64,000 nucleotides of DNA. Origin: Struthidea cinerea. Its lineage: Eukaryota; Chordata; Aves; Passeriformes; Corcoracidae. A program made the position numbers and the translations under genes. Under the pieces are notes generated by a model. The model was given only the letters and a program-made list of their open reading frames with translations, had not been told where the DNA came from and searched no databases. The number at the start of each line of letters is the position of its first letter. Within the stretch, counting starts at the first letter, position 1. Below, one piece after another: positions 50,259 through 63,300 of the stretch. Location of the stretch: positions 105,517-169,516 of the forward strand of contig VZTI01000467.1 of the NCBI GenBank assembly GCA_013397865.1. Direction: 5' to 3'.

Positions 50259-50464
50259 CTTCCTAGCTACATGCCTTGGAAGTTTGTGCTGATCTAGGTG
50301 ATAAATTACAGACCCATGTAAGAGATTATATTTTTTTACCAAATCACNCTTCCTTCCTTCCTTCCTTCCTTCCTTCTTCCTAGCTACATGCCTTGGAAGT
50401 TTGTGCTGATCTAGGTGATAAATTACAGACCCATGTAAGAGATTATATTTTTTTACCAAATCAC
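50231..50464. repeat. Exact 116-bp direct duplication split by one N
   Basis: Bases 50232-50347 are identical to 50349-50464, including seven CCTT units, TTCTTCCTAGCTACATGCC, and the tail ending TTTTTTTACCAAATCAC. A single N at 50348 lies exactly between them. The end of the left piece equals the start of the right piece, which is the pattern left when two overlapping contigs are joined without merging. The real genome probably has one copy. Confidence 0.93.
50348..50348. other. Single N marking an assembly join
   Basis: One ambiguous base at the junction of the two identical 116-bp copies. By alignment with the first copy it would be C. Confidence 0.9.
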
Positions 50465-50783
50465 CTCATTTCTTCATACGTTACCAGTTTATCTTCATCA
50501 GCACTAATTTGAGTGTTCAGGACTTTGGAATCACTTTGGATCACCGATTTTGTTTTCAAAATAGCAAGCAGTCTAGCATGGTGTTGTTTCTCTTTATTTA
50601 GCCCACAGCCACTGTATCTATATTGAGCAGCTACCAGAAAGCACCACTTGCCAATGATCTTGTGTCTGGAAGTGAGGCAGGTTGGGCTAGCAGCACACGC
50701 TGCACAGCTGGAAGGCCACAGCACAGCCGCTCACAAACAACTCACTTCCTGAGCCAGTCAGCATCTTCCCATTCTCCTTTCAG

Positions 50784-50897
50784 CGCTCCACCTCATTGAT
50801 TTCAAACCGTCGGTATCTTTCCAGAAACGCCCCACTGCGGGATTTCCTACGCTTAGATGGGAAACTCGTTGTATTAAATATCTTTGCCATGTCGTAA
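50784..50897 (+). other. Possible terminal exon-like open segment (very weak)
   Basis: A pyrimidine-rich stretch ending in CAG (50764-50783) is followed by 37 sense codons and TAA (50895-50897). The translation includes RSTSLISNRRYLSRNAPL and then RDFLRLDGKLVVLNIFAMS. Codons include several CpG-containing ones (CGC, CGT, CGG), unusual in this AT-rich window. The frame also stays open upstream to a TAG just before 50694. I recognise no protein family, and open stretches of this size are common by chance, so this is a lead and not a gene call. Confidence 0.12.
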
Positions 50898-52085
50898 CAC
50901 TGGTTTTTAAGCAGCCTTCTCCATTGACTTCATCAGGGCTCTGCTGTAAACCAAGGGCATGTCTGGCTCTTAACAGCAAGGTTTGTTCAAATAACAGCAA
51001 TCTCTGTTGCAGTCACAGGAATACTTCCATGCTGAAGGAATAAACATGCTTTCTATTTTGAGCCTGACTTTGAATTGCCATCTTGCCCATCTTGAAATAA
51101 AAGTTTCAACAACTCCATATTTCTTATTGCCTGCCTAACACATTTGAGTGTAACTGGGACAAGATGGCATTGAAATGCAAAAGCTTGGGAAAAGGAGATG
51201 GTATTTTCTTTCTCAGAGTAACTGCAGTGTTTGTGCAGAGAAATAGCTCTGTGCCCCACCCTTAATCTCAGGAGAGAGTACTGCAGCTCTATGTCATGAA
51301 GTCCTGCATGCATCAGATAATTTGTGACTTAGCTGAGTCTTTCTAGCACAGTTGTGAACAAAACAGTGCGTTCAGGAGATGGTATTCCTTGTTCTCTTTT
51401 ACCACCTCGGCACTCTGCACATAGACCGGGTACCTCAGAAGCCCAGAAAACAAAAATTTTCTCTGGACGTTTGTTCCCCAGCCAAACAAGAGGAATGAAG
51501 TTCTTTACTAGAGATACATACTTTCAAAAGCAATAATCATAAAGGGATCACGTAGTTTTATATAGATGATGGCATGAAGTACTTCCAGCAGGATGTGTAA
51601 GATCCAGTGCAGTTCCTGAGAGAAGGGTACAACATACGGCAGCATATTGATGGAGAGGAAAGCAATCTGTTTGCAGCCTTATCTCAGCCTCAGCTCCTTA
51701 TCAGGCAACCTTTTATAGACATACCGATCCTGCAGAGAAAGGCATCATTAGTAGCTGTAATTGCTTCCTGTGCTGGAGTGGACCATTTAAAGAAATACTG
51801 TATAGCAAATATAAATATCAGAGCTGCATCTGAAGAAGAATGGTGACAACCAGAGGCATCCTTTTCCATGGGCAGACTGTGATTTTATGTTTAGACTATG
51901 GAAAATCAGTAATGTTCTGAAACATATCGTTGCATGTATAGAGCAGTACATGCTAAGGTAACTATTAGACAGGACAGAAAGCGTCAAAACTGACTATTTG
52001 TGGTTTGGATTTGGAATTTTGCTAGGAAGTCGTGCTCCACCTATATTTGTCTCTGGGTTTTTTACTTTTTCATTTTTATTTTACT

Positions 52086-52112
52086 TTGTTGTTGTTGTTG
52101 TTGTTGTTGTTG
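52086..52112. repeat. (TTG)9 microsatellite
   Basis: Nine uninterrupted TTG units. Confidence 0.95.
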
Positions 52113-52567
52113 TTTGGCTTCCCTTTGCAGTGTCATGAAAGTCTATTTAAATACTGCTGATAAAATGAGTGGGTATTGAAATTTGCTGTTCAACCAACTT
52201 CCTAGAGCCATTTTTAATTTTTTTTTTTCCAAAATTATGTCTCTTGACTGGGTTAGCAAAAACTTTAAACGAAATTTGCTTAGTTGAGATGTGGTTTAAA
52301 AATAAGGAGTATCTAAATTTTCTGTTGGATAAACTTTGTCATTCTGTTTAAGACAGTCTTTCAGATTCTAATATTTAGTCACAGGTATAATTTTAGATAA
52401 CCGCTCAAGCACAGTGATAATTATAATAAGCAAGTACTTCCTTAGGAGTTTCAGAGATAATTTTCCTCGTTTCTGTCAGTTAGAAAAATGTTATATATGT
52501 GTTACATAATAAACCAATGTAATATCTAATAAGCCTTTAATGAAAATCTGCAAAAAGCCTCTAGGTT

Positions 52568-52675
52568 AGTGCTGGTCAACCTGCTCTGGGTGGCCCTGCT
52601 TGAGCAGGGAGTTAGACGAGACGACCTCTAGAGGTCTCTTCCCACCTCAACCATTCTGTGCATCTGTGATTCTGC
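52568..52675 (+). mobile_element. CR1 LINE, 3' tail fragment
   Basis: GTGCTGGTCAACCTGCTCTGG, then CCCTGCTTGAGCAGGGAGTT, then GACGACCTCTAGAGGTC, CCCACCTCAACCATTCTGTG and CATCTGTGATTCTG follow the order of the CR1 3' end with ATTCTGTG terminal repeats. About 108 bp remain. Confidence 0.9.
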
Positions 52676-55600
52676 AAAGCTGTAATATAATTCCCTTTAT
52701 TCACTGGAGCATGTCACCACTTTACACCTAAAATGCTCTGACCTGCTAAAGTGTTTATTGCATACTGTTGAAATATAAGGATGGTTGGATTGGAGTTTCT
52801 TAAATATTAAAACTACTACATTATTGTATTTTAAATAGAGAGCGTAGATGTCTTCACTTCCTAAGCATCTGATGCTGATCTCAATCACACCAGGATAGCT
52901 CAGGAGTAATTGACTACTTTCTAGGATTGCAGTAGCCTATAAAATGAAGGGTGATATAACATCTTGCCTGCTGTGCATATTTTTTCCTGTGTCATAATAA
53001 AAAAAAAAATACATAGAAAAGCTGTTTATTATCCAGTAAATCATACAAGTCCCTGCCATGGGGTTTTTTTCAGATTTTCTGGGCTGCCTTCAAATCAAGG
53101 AAGACTGGTGTCCTTTTTTTACCTCATTTGGGAGTCTCTTATATATAGAACAACCAGATTATGCCTATAATCTTGGGTGGTTTTTTAGTGTGTTTTTACT
53201 AGTTACTCACTGGTGGAAAAAGCTTCTGTCAAGCAGCTTTACCTGGAAGGAAGAACTTGATTGGTGTGAAGACCTGAGTATGTCTGTACTGCAGATTTTA
53301 GTGTTGTACAGAGATACTAAAGTGTAATATTTAAATATCTGGCTTCATTAGTCAATGCAGTCTTGTCACAAAAGCACAGAGTTCAGAGTCATAATTCCAT
53401 TTTCAGCATATGTGGAGTTTCTGCTGCTTAGTACAAATTCTTCTGATGCCCAAAAAGTACATTTAAAGCAAAAGCGTAGCTGCACCAGATCTTGTTTTAG
53501 AAGTCAGTGTCACAACTGCTGACACCATTCCCCAAAGGTAGAGCAGCTGACAGCCGTTCAAGGAACCTCCTTCAAATACATTGATTTGAGAAGAGAGAGA
53601 GAGTCCTTTACTGCAGCTCTCTGTGTCCATAGGCAGAGTGGTCTACTCATAAATCTAGTCCTAGTGGTGATGTTTTTAGTGTTATAAATCAAACTTTTGC
53701 TTCTTCAACAGGCCATGGAACTGTATCTAGGAAAAAAAAAAAGGGATTTTAAAATGTGTTGTGAAAACCAAGGAACAGAAATATTTATGTTCTGGTCTTG
53801 TGAGTCAGAGTTGGATTTTGGCAGGAGGTCCCAGAGTATGGTGGGTATGATGGCAGTGTAGTATGGGTGACTTTCAGCTGAGGAAAATTTAACACTGGTT
53901 TGGTGGCTGAGAATCAGATGGAAGTGTTGGTTTTCACTTACCTTTTTATCACAAAAGCAATTCAAGGACACATGTCTCAGAGTGTGCCAAACTGGGCCCT
54001 CATTAGAGGGCAAAAAGAGAAAGATTCAGCAGTAAAATATACTGGGCAGGACAGGACAGGAGTACAGAGAGGTGAGAGTATTTATAGAAGCCGTAGATTA
54101 TCATCTCTGGTTCACCTCAGAGTCCAGCCGCGTCAGTCGAGGTAGCCATGCGCTTCTGAACCCAGGCTGACAGTACAACTGCAAGTCAGAAAGACAGCAC
54201 TGTGCTTAACCTGCTGCTCTTTCTGCACAAACCTTCCTAACATAAGAGCTTCCCCAAATCGCCGAAGTATTTGGAGATAGCAGCTTTGTATCTGTTAGCC
54301 AACAATCAATGCCAATATTCAATGGGGTGACAAGTCCCTGATATTTCTGACATTTAGGTGTCCCATCACACTTATTCTGTGATCTTCTCCAGTCATTGCT
54401 TCAAGTTTTGGATTCCTTATGCTTACTTTATAAATAGTGTTTACATTTTACTATGTCAGTCATTGCAAACCTCTAAGGTCGAGGTCCAGCCAATCTGACA
54501 TTCCCTGACATAGAAGTTTCACATTGCTTCTTCAGTATGACCAGATGTGAATCAAAGTCCTGGCTCCAAATTTATGAGTTCTGAAATATCTGAGATCCAG
54601 AAATTTCCTCTGGGGCTTGTTTTTCCTCTTTCACTTTGTGATTCTTTACATGAGCAACGAGAGATCTTTCAGGCATCTGTGAGTCTTAGTGGTACAAGCT
54701 GGATCCTAGTCCTAGGGAAACAGAAGTACCATGGGGCTATGTACCACTATTTTTGTTTCCTAAGCTGCTCCCTTGACCAGAACTGACTCCTCTTTGTACG
54801 TTCCCATCTCAAGCCTTTAAGGGAAATGACCTATCATATCTTTGGCAGCTGCATTAAAATAACGCCTTACTGTCTATCTGTTAGGTGAAGGGATTAGTTA
54901 AATGGGAGCAATAGAGAGCTCAGCCAACTCCTTGGCTAAAAAGAGAGAGCTCTTCACAACTTGAGTCAGCAGTGCTCCTCTTCACCCCATCAAGTGTCTC
55001 CTGTTTCTATCCACTCTGTTTCAGTATAACATTTAATGCAGTGCTACGGGGAAAGGCATGCCCTTGTTCCTTTTCATGCCATTAAGTCAATACCTTTAGA
55101 AATAGTACTAGATTGTCTGTGAGATTTCAGGGTGAAGCTGTAGTCATAAATGCTGTGCCTCCAGATTTCCTGTGGTAAAACAGTAGGATTTCAGTTGATT
55201 CAAGGTCCTAATTGTTTGTGGGTGACACTCAAATATTTTACTGGGATGTGGAGGTAAAATATGAGGCACTTCCAGTCCTGAGTGCTGTTGTAAACAGTAG
55301 CTCTTGTGCTCACTGGGAATACACTGCAAATGCACTTCTCCTTCCTTACATTTTGAAATCAGTTTTAAAATTATCCTGCAAATTCCATGCACTGCAACTC
55401 CATTCTGGCACGTCACAATTTGTGAGGACATGGGAATATTAATGTCTTGACGAAGGAGGAGAAGAGGAGGAGTCTGAACTATCTTGGTCCTACCAATAAT
55501 TCCACATTTACTGAAATTGAAAGCTTAGGAACAGATGGATTTAGATATATTAGGCTATTAGGACTTAGATACATTACAAAGTATTGTAGTATCAAGCCTG

Positions 55601-57039
55601 AACAAGCACTTAAGAGACCACAGAATTGTCATGAGGAGGGTTCTGTTAATGCTTCTTTTCACTTGGCAGCAGCCTCTCTAGATGTGAGGGTATCCCAAGC
55701 ATTTGTTGATGAGAGGAGGAATGGAAAGGAGAGATCAGCAGCTGGACCACAGCCCCTGACCATTGCCATTAGAACTGAACTGGATTTAGTTTGCTAAGCA
55801 TTAATAGAACCATTCCCTTAGTGGATGATTTTAGGGGTTTTTAGGGGTAGTCACTTTTTCTGGGAGTGCATTATTGACAGTTGTGCAACGTATTCTAAAT
55901 ATGCACAATGGCAAATTGGACTACTGCAGAAGATGGATTGAGGCATAAAATTGTTTAAGAGGAGATGACTGTTCCTTTTTATCATTTCTATTTTCTTATT
56001 ACTCCCTCTTTTACCTTTTCAGTGCCATTTCCATATGGATTTAATCCTGTTCCACATCCATTAGCCATTAGTGCTGCATTAATGTGGATTGGCCGTATAA
56101 GATCCTCCCTGGTGAATGATCCTAGCTCCCATGGCATGTATAACTAAAGCAACTTGGTTTCCCATGGCTTCTCTCCTTCACTCCTGATGTATTTATCCAC
56201 CCCGCCTACTTTTCCAGATGAGTTTTATCACTGGTTGTATTAATGGTATCCCTGAATAATGATGGGATTTAGAGATATGAAGTATTGAAAATTGACACTG
56301 AAAAGACCAGAAGCTGGAAACCAAGGGAAAAACCTTGCTCAGAGTGGTGTGTTCTTCTTCAGAACTGTAATGCAGCACTATTTAATGATTTTAAATTATC
56401 TGCATATTGAAAAGAAAAATGGTACTAATAACCACGTGTTTAAATGTTCTTCAGAATCCTTTTTTTTTCCTCTCTCAAGTAATTCATTCATACTACTAAA
56501 TTGTTTTGGTAACTTTGCAACCCACACTTCATTTGGCAGTCTTACTTTGTGAATATAACAGTAACACTTCAGCTTGAATACAGTTTTTAATTTTATGAAA
56601 ACAAAGTATTTGTTTTTCCTTTTATATTGGTCTACAGAATGCAATAAAATATTTCCTCAATATTCATATTGAAATTGTCAGATATGCATGTGCACTGTCA
56701 AAATCATTGTAGAATTTTAAATAAATTGTGACATCTGTGAGCAGCCTAGAATGACAAAAAAGGATGACTCTGTGGAGAATAAATGTAATGGCATGATGGA
56801 TAGCCAAGGAAACATGTGAAATAATTTTCAAACATACCCGATTTTTCTCCTGTCTCACTCTTATCTGTAAAAATGAGCTTCTGTGTTTTAGGTATTGCAT
56901 ATTTGTGAATGTGTAAAATACATAACAAATAGGTTCCACTCAGGAAGGAGTTATTCCTTTCAAAACTTTTATACTTATAGGAAAGGAGAAACATTTAAGA
57001 AGACATTATTTATGTAAATATGCACACTTATCTCAGGAT
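52676..57039. other. Single-copy noncoding DNA
   Basis: The largest frame is 116 codons (55447-55797, plus) with no recognisable motif. Simple tracts are an A12 run near 52998-53010, an (AG)n at 53592-53603 and an A12 run near 53730-53742. No transposon recognised. Confidence 0.5.
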
Positions 57040-57350
57040 CACCATAGCCTGGGGTGGATGCGTGTAGCCAGTTTGCATGTTCTCTTCAGAGGAGACTGAA
57101 CCAGCTCCCTCTGCCGAAGACAGCAAGGTCAGGGAGTGACCATGGGCGGCAGGGACCAAATCTGAGCTGTGTCTGGCTGGTCTTTCACAGTGTCTCAGCC
57201 TTGAAGCTGCCTGGTGGGTGTGCATTGCTGCCCAGTGCTGACTACCACAACAGGATCCTGCTGGAGAGCACTGTAAGGCTCTCAGCAAAAGGTCCCCTGG
57301 AGGCCCTGAGACAAACGAGCAGCTGGTCTCATCCTCCAGCAGTTCTATAA
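57040..57350. other. GC-richer patch with overlapping open frames, unidentified
   Basis: About 310 bp clearly richer in G+C than the flanks. A 98-codon plus frame (57054-57350) and an 86-codon minus frame (57028-57288) overlap, which is expected when stop codons are rare in GC-rich DNA. An AG acceptor-like site before 57090 and an AAG-GT donor-like site near 57128 frame a 38-base segment, but no family is recognised. It could be a decayed transposon or a conserved patch. Confidence 0.3.
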
Positions 57351-60300
57351 TTGTGGAGTTAACTGTTATCCTTTAACGGGAGGTAATTCGGATGGATAAG
57401 TCTCACGCGCATATGTAGGGTAATGTCCATCAAGAAAATAAACAGGGAATTCTGCAAGTTGCATTCAACAGGAAGCTTTAATCCAGGACATGTTGTGGTC
57501 CAAATCCAATGAGGAAGCTGTGTTTTGTACAGTTTATCCTTCTAGTAGAGTTTTCCTTATAGAGGAACCCAGGGGGAAGCTAAAATGCAATAAATTCTAG
57601 CAGGTGTTTTTCATAAGGGTGTTTACGACTAGACTAAACAAATCTAAAATGCGTTTTAGCAGCTACTGTATTAAAGTTGCTTAATCTATGAACCACAGTC
57701 TGGTTTATGTTATTGCTGGACAGGATTCTTCTGTTACCAAAATATTTAGTGGAACTGGTAACCTATTACATTTCCATATTGTAAAATTCGTCACATACCT
57801 ACAGTAGGGCACAATACTGGTTATTCATATATACATTTGTTTAATCTTCCCTAAGTTGTACGTAGTGCATCTGTTACTGCATCAGGGACATGGTTGTCTG
57901 TTGTTCTTTGTCCTAAAATAAATGTTGAAATATTGTCACAAGGAATGAGATGGGTAAATTCCATTCTATTCATGCAAGAGAAATGATCGTTTGAACTTGT
58001 AAAACCTCCAACTCATATTCTACCATGGAAACAAAATCTTGCCAAGGGCCAGAGGGTTCTACTAGGAATTTAATACCAAGAAACTTAATTTCTCTCTTTT
58101 TTTTTTTTGGTGGGGGGGTGGAGAGGTGGGGGAAAAGGAGGAGGGGTGCATGGTTACATCTAACTGTATTATGTTCTCATTGCAAACAAAGGACAGGCAA
58201 AGGAGTGTGACATTGAAGAGATAAAAGTAAAATAAATTGCTTGTAGTCAGAAGGTATGATCTCATATGCAGAGGTAGGAGCATTTTCTCTTTTTAAATAT
58301 GCAGAGTGAATGACTGGAGACTAATAGTAATAATTATTAAAATAAAATTCCATTGTGTTCTAACCACTGCTATCATTACACTCTTACAGATGAAATCCCA
58401 GACACTGTATTCAATCACTAAATGCTTTGAATATGGCAAAATTATTCCCAGGGAGTAGTTTGATCTCTAGCACCACTTTGTTCTCTGATACGGTATCTGG
58501 ATCAAATTATTACTTATAATGTCTAGATAATGCTATGAAAACCTATGCTAATGCCATGAAAGGTTTCAAACAGCACTAGGTGTACTTAGTAACCAAAGAT
58601 GTGGCCTTGAGCATTTTTGCATGAATGGTAGAAGGTTGATGTTTTCAGATAGGTACTGATCAGACAGAATATGGGTCATACTTGTAGGAAGCTGTAGAAG
58701 AATTGTCTCTACCAGTCAAAGCCTCATGCAGCAGCCTGTTTGTTAAGGTTATACTAGGCTGATTTTTTATTTTCTTTTATGAAAAATGATTCCTACTGTC
58801 ACAAGATCAGGTCCTTTGCAGTACCATCTGCAATATATTCAGCACTCCCTGTAGTCACTGAAAGGTCTTTCTCCACCCGTTGCATCTAAGGAAAAAAAAC
58901 CCAGCCCTTTGAGTTGAAGTTTAGGCATGGCTTGGGAACCTCTGTATGAAATATTTACATTTGATTCACTCAGCTCATGAATTACAGTTCTTGTTTTATC
59001 TTTTGCCTGTAAGACTTTTCAGATGCATAACAGAGCTCCAACGTTGTGGAACTGAGGATAGATGACATATAGGAAAAAAATTATAATTTTATATCTACCA
59101 GAAGGCAAAAGAAGATTTGACTTGGAGATGTTCTCAATCAGATCTGAAGAGCGAAGTAAATGCAGAGGATCAGCAGTATAAAGAAGTAATGAATAGCAAA
59201 TTACACATAGTTGTCATAAAGCAATGTTTAAGCTCTTCTTCTGGATAAAATCAGATCGTGTGGCTTAGTAAATGAAACTGCAGAATAATATCATTAATTT
59301 ATATGCCATTTTTCGAATTTCTATCACACTCATTGCTTTGCATTGCTCAGTCTGTGCTTACAGGTTTGCTCAAATTCAGCCGCCTTACAGACAGGCAGTA
59401 GGCAACAGTTTCATAGCATACTGCAAAACAGTAGGAAGGAGGAGGAATTTTGCCAAAGATATTGACATAAACCTCTCAAGAAAAATGCTGCAGAGCAAGC
59501 AAGGAATGCAGTTTTTAATACATATGGATGCATTCGCACATGGGCAGGCTCTGTGTAATCTATTTCATCTGTAGTAAGCTGGTAGGATGAAAAGCTATGA
59601 TTTTACTTATTCTAGGCATCTCAGTCCTGATGCATTCAACCCTTACATCTTCCTTGTGGTGAAGCAGAGGCTTTAGAGAGAACTGCTTTTATGGCAAAGA
59701 GATTTCTAAAGGTTGGGAATACGTAACCTGGAAGGCTTAAATTTATAGATGAAACTGTTATAGCTGGATATGGAAGAATAACCTGCAGACAAAAACAGTG
59801 TTCACAGCCTGACATTTCAAACGTACTACAGCTCGTCATTGTTCCAAAATATGGGGCTATAGCCAAGCGTCGAGTTTAACTGCAGTCACGATATATTATC
59901 AGTATGGAAGTAGATGATGATTTTTTCGCTCAAGGTCTTGAGCAGTTAATAAACTGCTAAGTTGGATCTGCAGTGCATTCTCATGTATTTGTTTTAAACT
60001 TGCAGATCCCTAAATTTCTTCGCTTTTTCAATTGAAAATGATGATGGCTTTTGTTCACTTCTTTTTCGCTTTTACTGTGTCTCTTATCAGAGAAGAGCAA
60101 GGTAATAAAAGAAAGCATAAATGAAGAAGCATCCACTGACATTTCATGTTTTCAGTCATTCAACTAAAATCTAATAACCTAAGAATATCATCTAGGCCCT
60201 TTAAAACACGGTCCATTCATTAAATAAAGGATTTTAAATTATTTTTCCCAAGTCCTGTGCACTGTTCTTCCATGGCTCCCTGTGAAGCTGGCCTTAGTGC

Positions 60301-63300
60301 CACAAGAACTCCAGAACTAACTTAATTCCTTTCCTATAGTAGATCATTAAAGACTGAAACATTGAGATGAGAATTGTTAACTGTGTTTTTCCTCCACCTG
60401 AATTGGCTGTGATGATAGTACATTCACTGTGGAAATAGCAGGTTGCCTTAATACATAGCTTGGCATTTTGCCATGGAAATGGCCATAGACCAAATTCTCT
60501 GAATATTTGTATTGGCTTGTGGTGGTGGCAGTGGGTGTTGGTACCATTTTGAGCAAGCAAAGGCTGAATATCTAATTCATTTTGTCTGGTTTGCTTTAAT
60601 CTCTGTTGAATCAACACTGGCTCAGTAGGTTCAGCATAACAGTGATTATTGGAAGTTACTTCAGTGTGCACTTTGGCATGTGAATCTGTATTCAGAGTTG
60701 AATAATTACATTTTTTATGGATACTCCATGAAACTGAGAGACTGTATATAGTCCTGACCTTAATCAGGTCCAGGCGAAAGCCTTCGCCAGGTTCCTGGGG
60801 ATTGAGAACTGTCATTACATTGTACATTATGATGGTTTTAGGGAATTACCACTAACCAGGCAATTCCAGAAGGTATTTTTAAGATCATTTGCCCCTTTAA
60901 ATGTGATACAGATACTTAAAATACTTCAATGGAAAACATTATGTGTGGAAAACATGATAATTTTCCTACATTATGAGAACAAATAAAACCATAGACACTT
61001 GTTTTCCTTGGCCTGACTAAAAGCCTCATAAGGGAAACATTGCATTCGTATTTGAGAGTGGTTGGTGCAAGATCTTAATTTGGACAGTTGGGTTTAGGAC
61101 ATCTGTAGTTTTTGGAGGTGTCAAAGAAATACTTCTTATTTCTTATTGATGGATGGCTTAATCACTTCAGGTAGTATTTTTCCCTGTTTTCAAGTGTTCA
61201 TTCATGTATTATTAGAGACAACCTATGAACAGGATAAATTAGGTCGTTTAGTTGCATTTCCACTTTATATATTGCCTATTTTAAAGGAACATGTTGTAAT
61301 AATTAGATTTCACAGAATATTCAGACATTGACATTGTCAATTTAGAGTCTAATTCTGCTGTAGCTGTGTTACTTTAAGGATCAGAAGTCAGATGAAATTC
61401 AAGGTATTCTGTGTATTTTGCTGGAAATCCATTTCCAGGTTAACAGAAAAAATACATTTTCTCTTTCTGTAAAGGCTCATGCGATACAAGGTGACCATCA
61501 GGTGATTTTTAGCTATTTGAACTTTTCCCCCTCTTTGTTGTCTTGCAGTGAGTAAGACAGGTTGGAAAAGTTCTTAGAAATGTTGAATTTCCCCCCACTA
61601 TTTAAAAATAAGAAATGTTGGAAACACCTGCTCTGATTCTTAATTTTAGAATACGTCCTGGAAATCTTAAAGATGAATATCGCAAGTTCTCACACTTCAG
61701 CTGAGACAAAAGTGTTAACAAAAAATCTCTTGTCCAAACTGCCAGTCACTGTAGTTGCCAAGTTTTTTAAAGAAACAAAGATTTTTTTGTGTCTAACAGG
61801 AACAACAAATTCTTTTATTTACCCAGCTTTTCTTTCCTGTTGTCCATGATGTCCTTTTTTGATGAGTTACCTTGTCATTGTAGTTTACTGAGGTAAACAA
61901 TCTTTGAATTTTAAGTGCAAAAAAGTAGGAAAGTAGAGCTCATTCTTCCTCAAAAAAAGAAAAAAAAGGATTTTCACCTCCTTGATTTGTTGCACAAGGC
62001 AAAGGAACAGGTCAAAATGCCAGTCTGGTTCCATGTTCTTTGCTCATTCCCTTTACAGGTAGGTATCCAGAATGACTTTGAATCCTATTTAAAAGGTTTT
62101 GCTGAAAGCTTCCCTGCCCTCCTTGCACATCCAGCCTTATCATAGTTTAGTATCTGAAAATGTGATGGATTTGAATTTATCATTTGCTTTTTGCCTCCCA
62201 GGTAGTGGACACTGCATGTCGGTTATGAACTGTACTTTACAGCACTGGTATCAAATACAATGCAAGAAAAAGTCATGATTTGTGCCTACAGGATGAAATT
62301 TGTACTGGATAAATGTTAATGCTGTTGATATTAACACAGACTACTACTACCCTATCTATTCTAAGGCTTTAAAGTTGATAAGGGAACAGTTAGAAAACAA
62401 TTTTGTGTTAAAAGCAAGACAGAGAATTTTTGATAAATGATAATTTGGGTCTTTTACTTACAGATATAAGGCAGGTAGTGCATAGTCTATTTGACCTGGT
62501 TTTGCTAAAATGAGGAAATGATAAAGCTGAGAACGATAGCTTCACAATGTTCATTTCCTGAGAATTGATTTCGATTTATGCAACATGGCATGTATTTCAT
62601 AAGATTAACTTATTTTTCTTAGTATCAGGATTAGCTTTTTACCTAGCCACAGTTACAGTTTCATGTCTGTAAATAAAACCAGCTGTATAACACGTTCTTC
62701 TACCCTTTCCCTTATTATCCTGGAGCCGCAGTTGTATTGGATACCAACCAGTTTTGCTCACATACTTTGATCTTGCAGCAGTTTATTCAGGTTTTGTGTC
62801 CTTTGCTCATCATTTTCCTGTGTTGTTCATCTTCCAATGGCTCCTTTCTTATGTTTTGCTTTTTAAATAGCATGACTCATCTGTGTTTGTCACACCAGTT
62901 TACTAAGAATGACATTTTATCTTTAGAGAAAATAAGGCTTGGAGAAGTTGCTCGATGAAGAGGTCAAAGGCAGCAAGAGATTTCAGGTCTTAATTTGCAC
63001 ACACTGCCTGCCCACTCATTCTACGTAGATACTATTTGGTAACCTTACAATAACAGTGAAAATCTAGGGGCCAGAGGAAGATTCAGAAAGCAAAATCCTC
63101 TAACCCAGAACTTCATGCCTCTCTGTGTGATAAAATGGTTTACTGTGGAGTTGAATAATTAGGAAGAGGCGCACCGTCGCCTAACCTTTAATAGTTTGTA
63201 AATGATTCAGTGGAGGCACAGAATCAGGGTGGAAGGATGGGGTCAGATTAGTTTGGGATGGAAGTGGTGTCAGCATGCATAGAATTTTTTAATTAAAATT

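Larger units (their letters stand above)
50465..52567. other. Single-copy noncoding DNA, locally CpG-richer
   Basis: 50640-50900 has more CpGs than its surroundings and carries short frames on both strands (80 and 87 codons on the minus strand). A splice-acceptor-like site with an open segment is listed separately at 50784-50897. A (TTG)9 repeat is at 52086-52112. No confirmed gene. Confidence 0.5.

Noticed and set aside
49914..50459. 181-codon minus-strand open frame
   Set aside because: It runs through the CCTT microsatellite and the single N at 50348, and reads the same segment twice because of the false duplication. It is an assembly artefact.
54108..54144. 21-base micro-exon framed by CAG and GAG-GTAGC
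   Set aside because: AG and GT pairs at this distance are frequent, and nothing supports splicing or conservation.
58109..58147. G-quadruplex candidate
   Set aside because: The G runs are uneven and only some exceed three, next to a poly-T tract. It is better described as low complexity.
60294..60827. 177-codon minus-strand open frame with a GGGKT string
   Set aside because: GGGKT lacks the spacing of a Walker A motif (GxxxxGKT/S), no other domain is seen, and frames of this length occur by chance in 64 kb.
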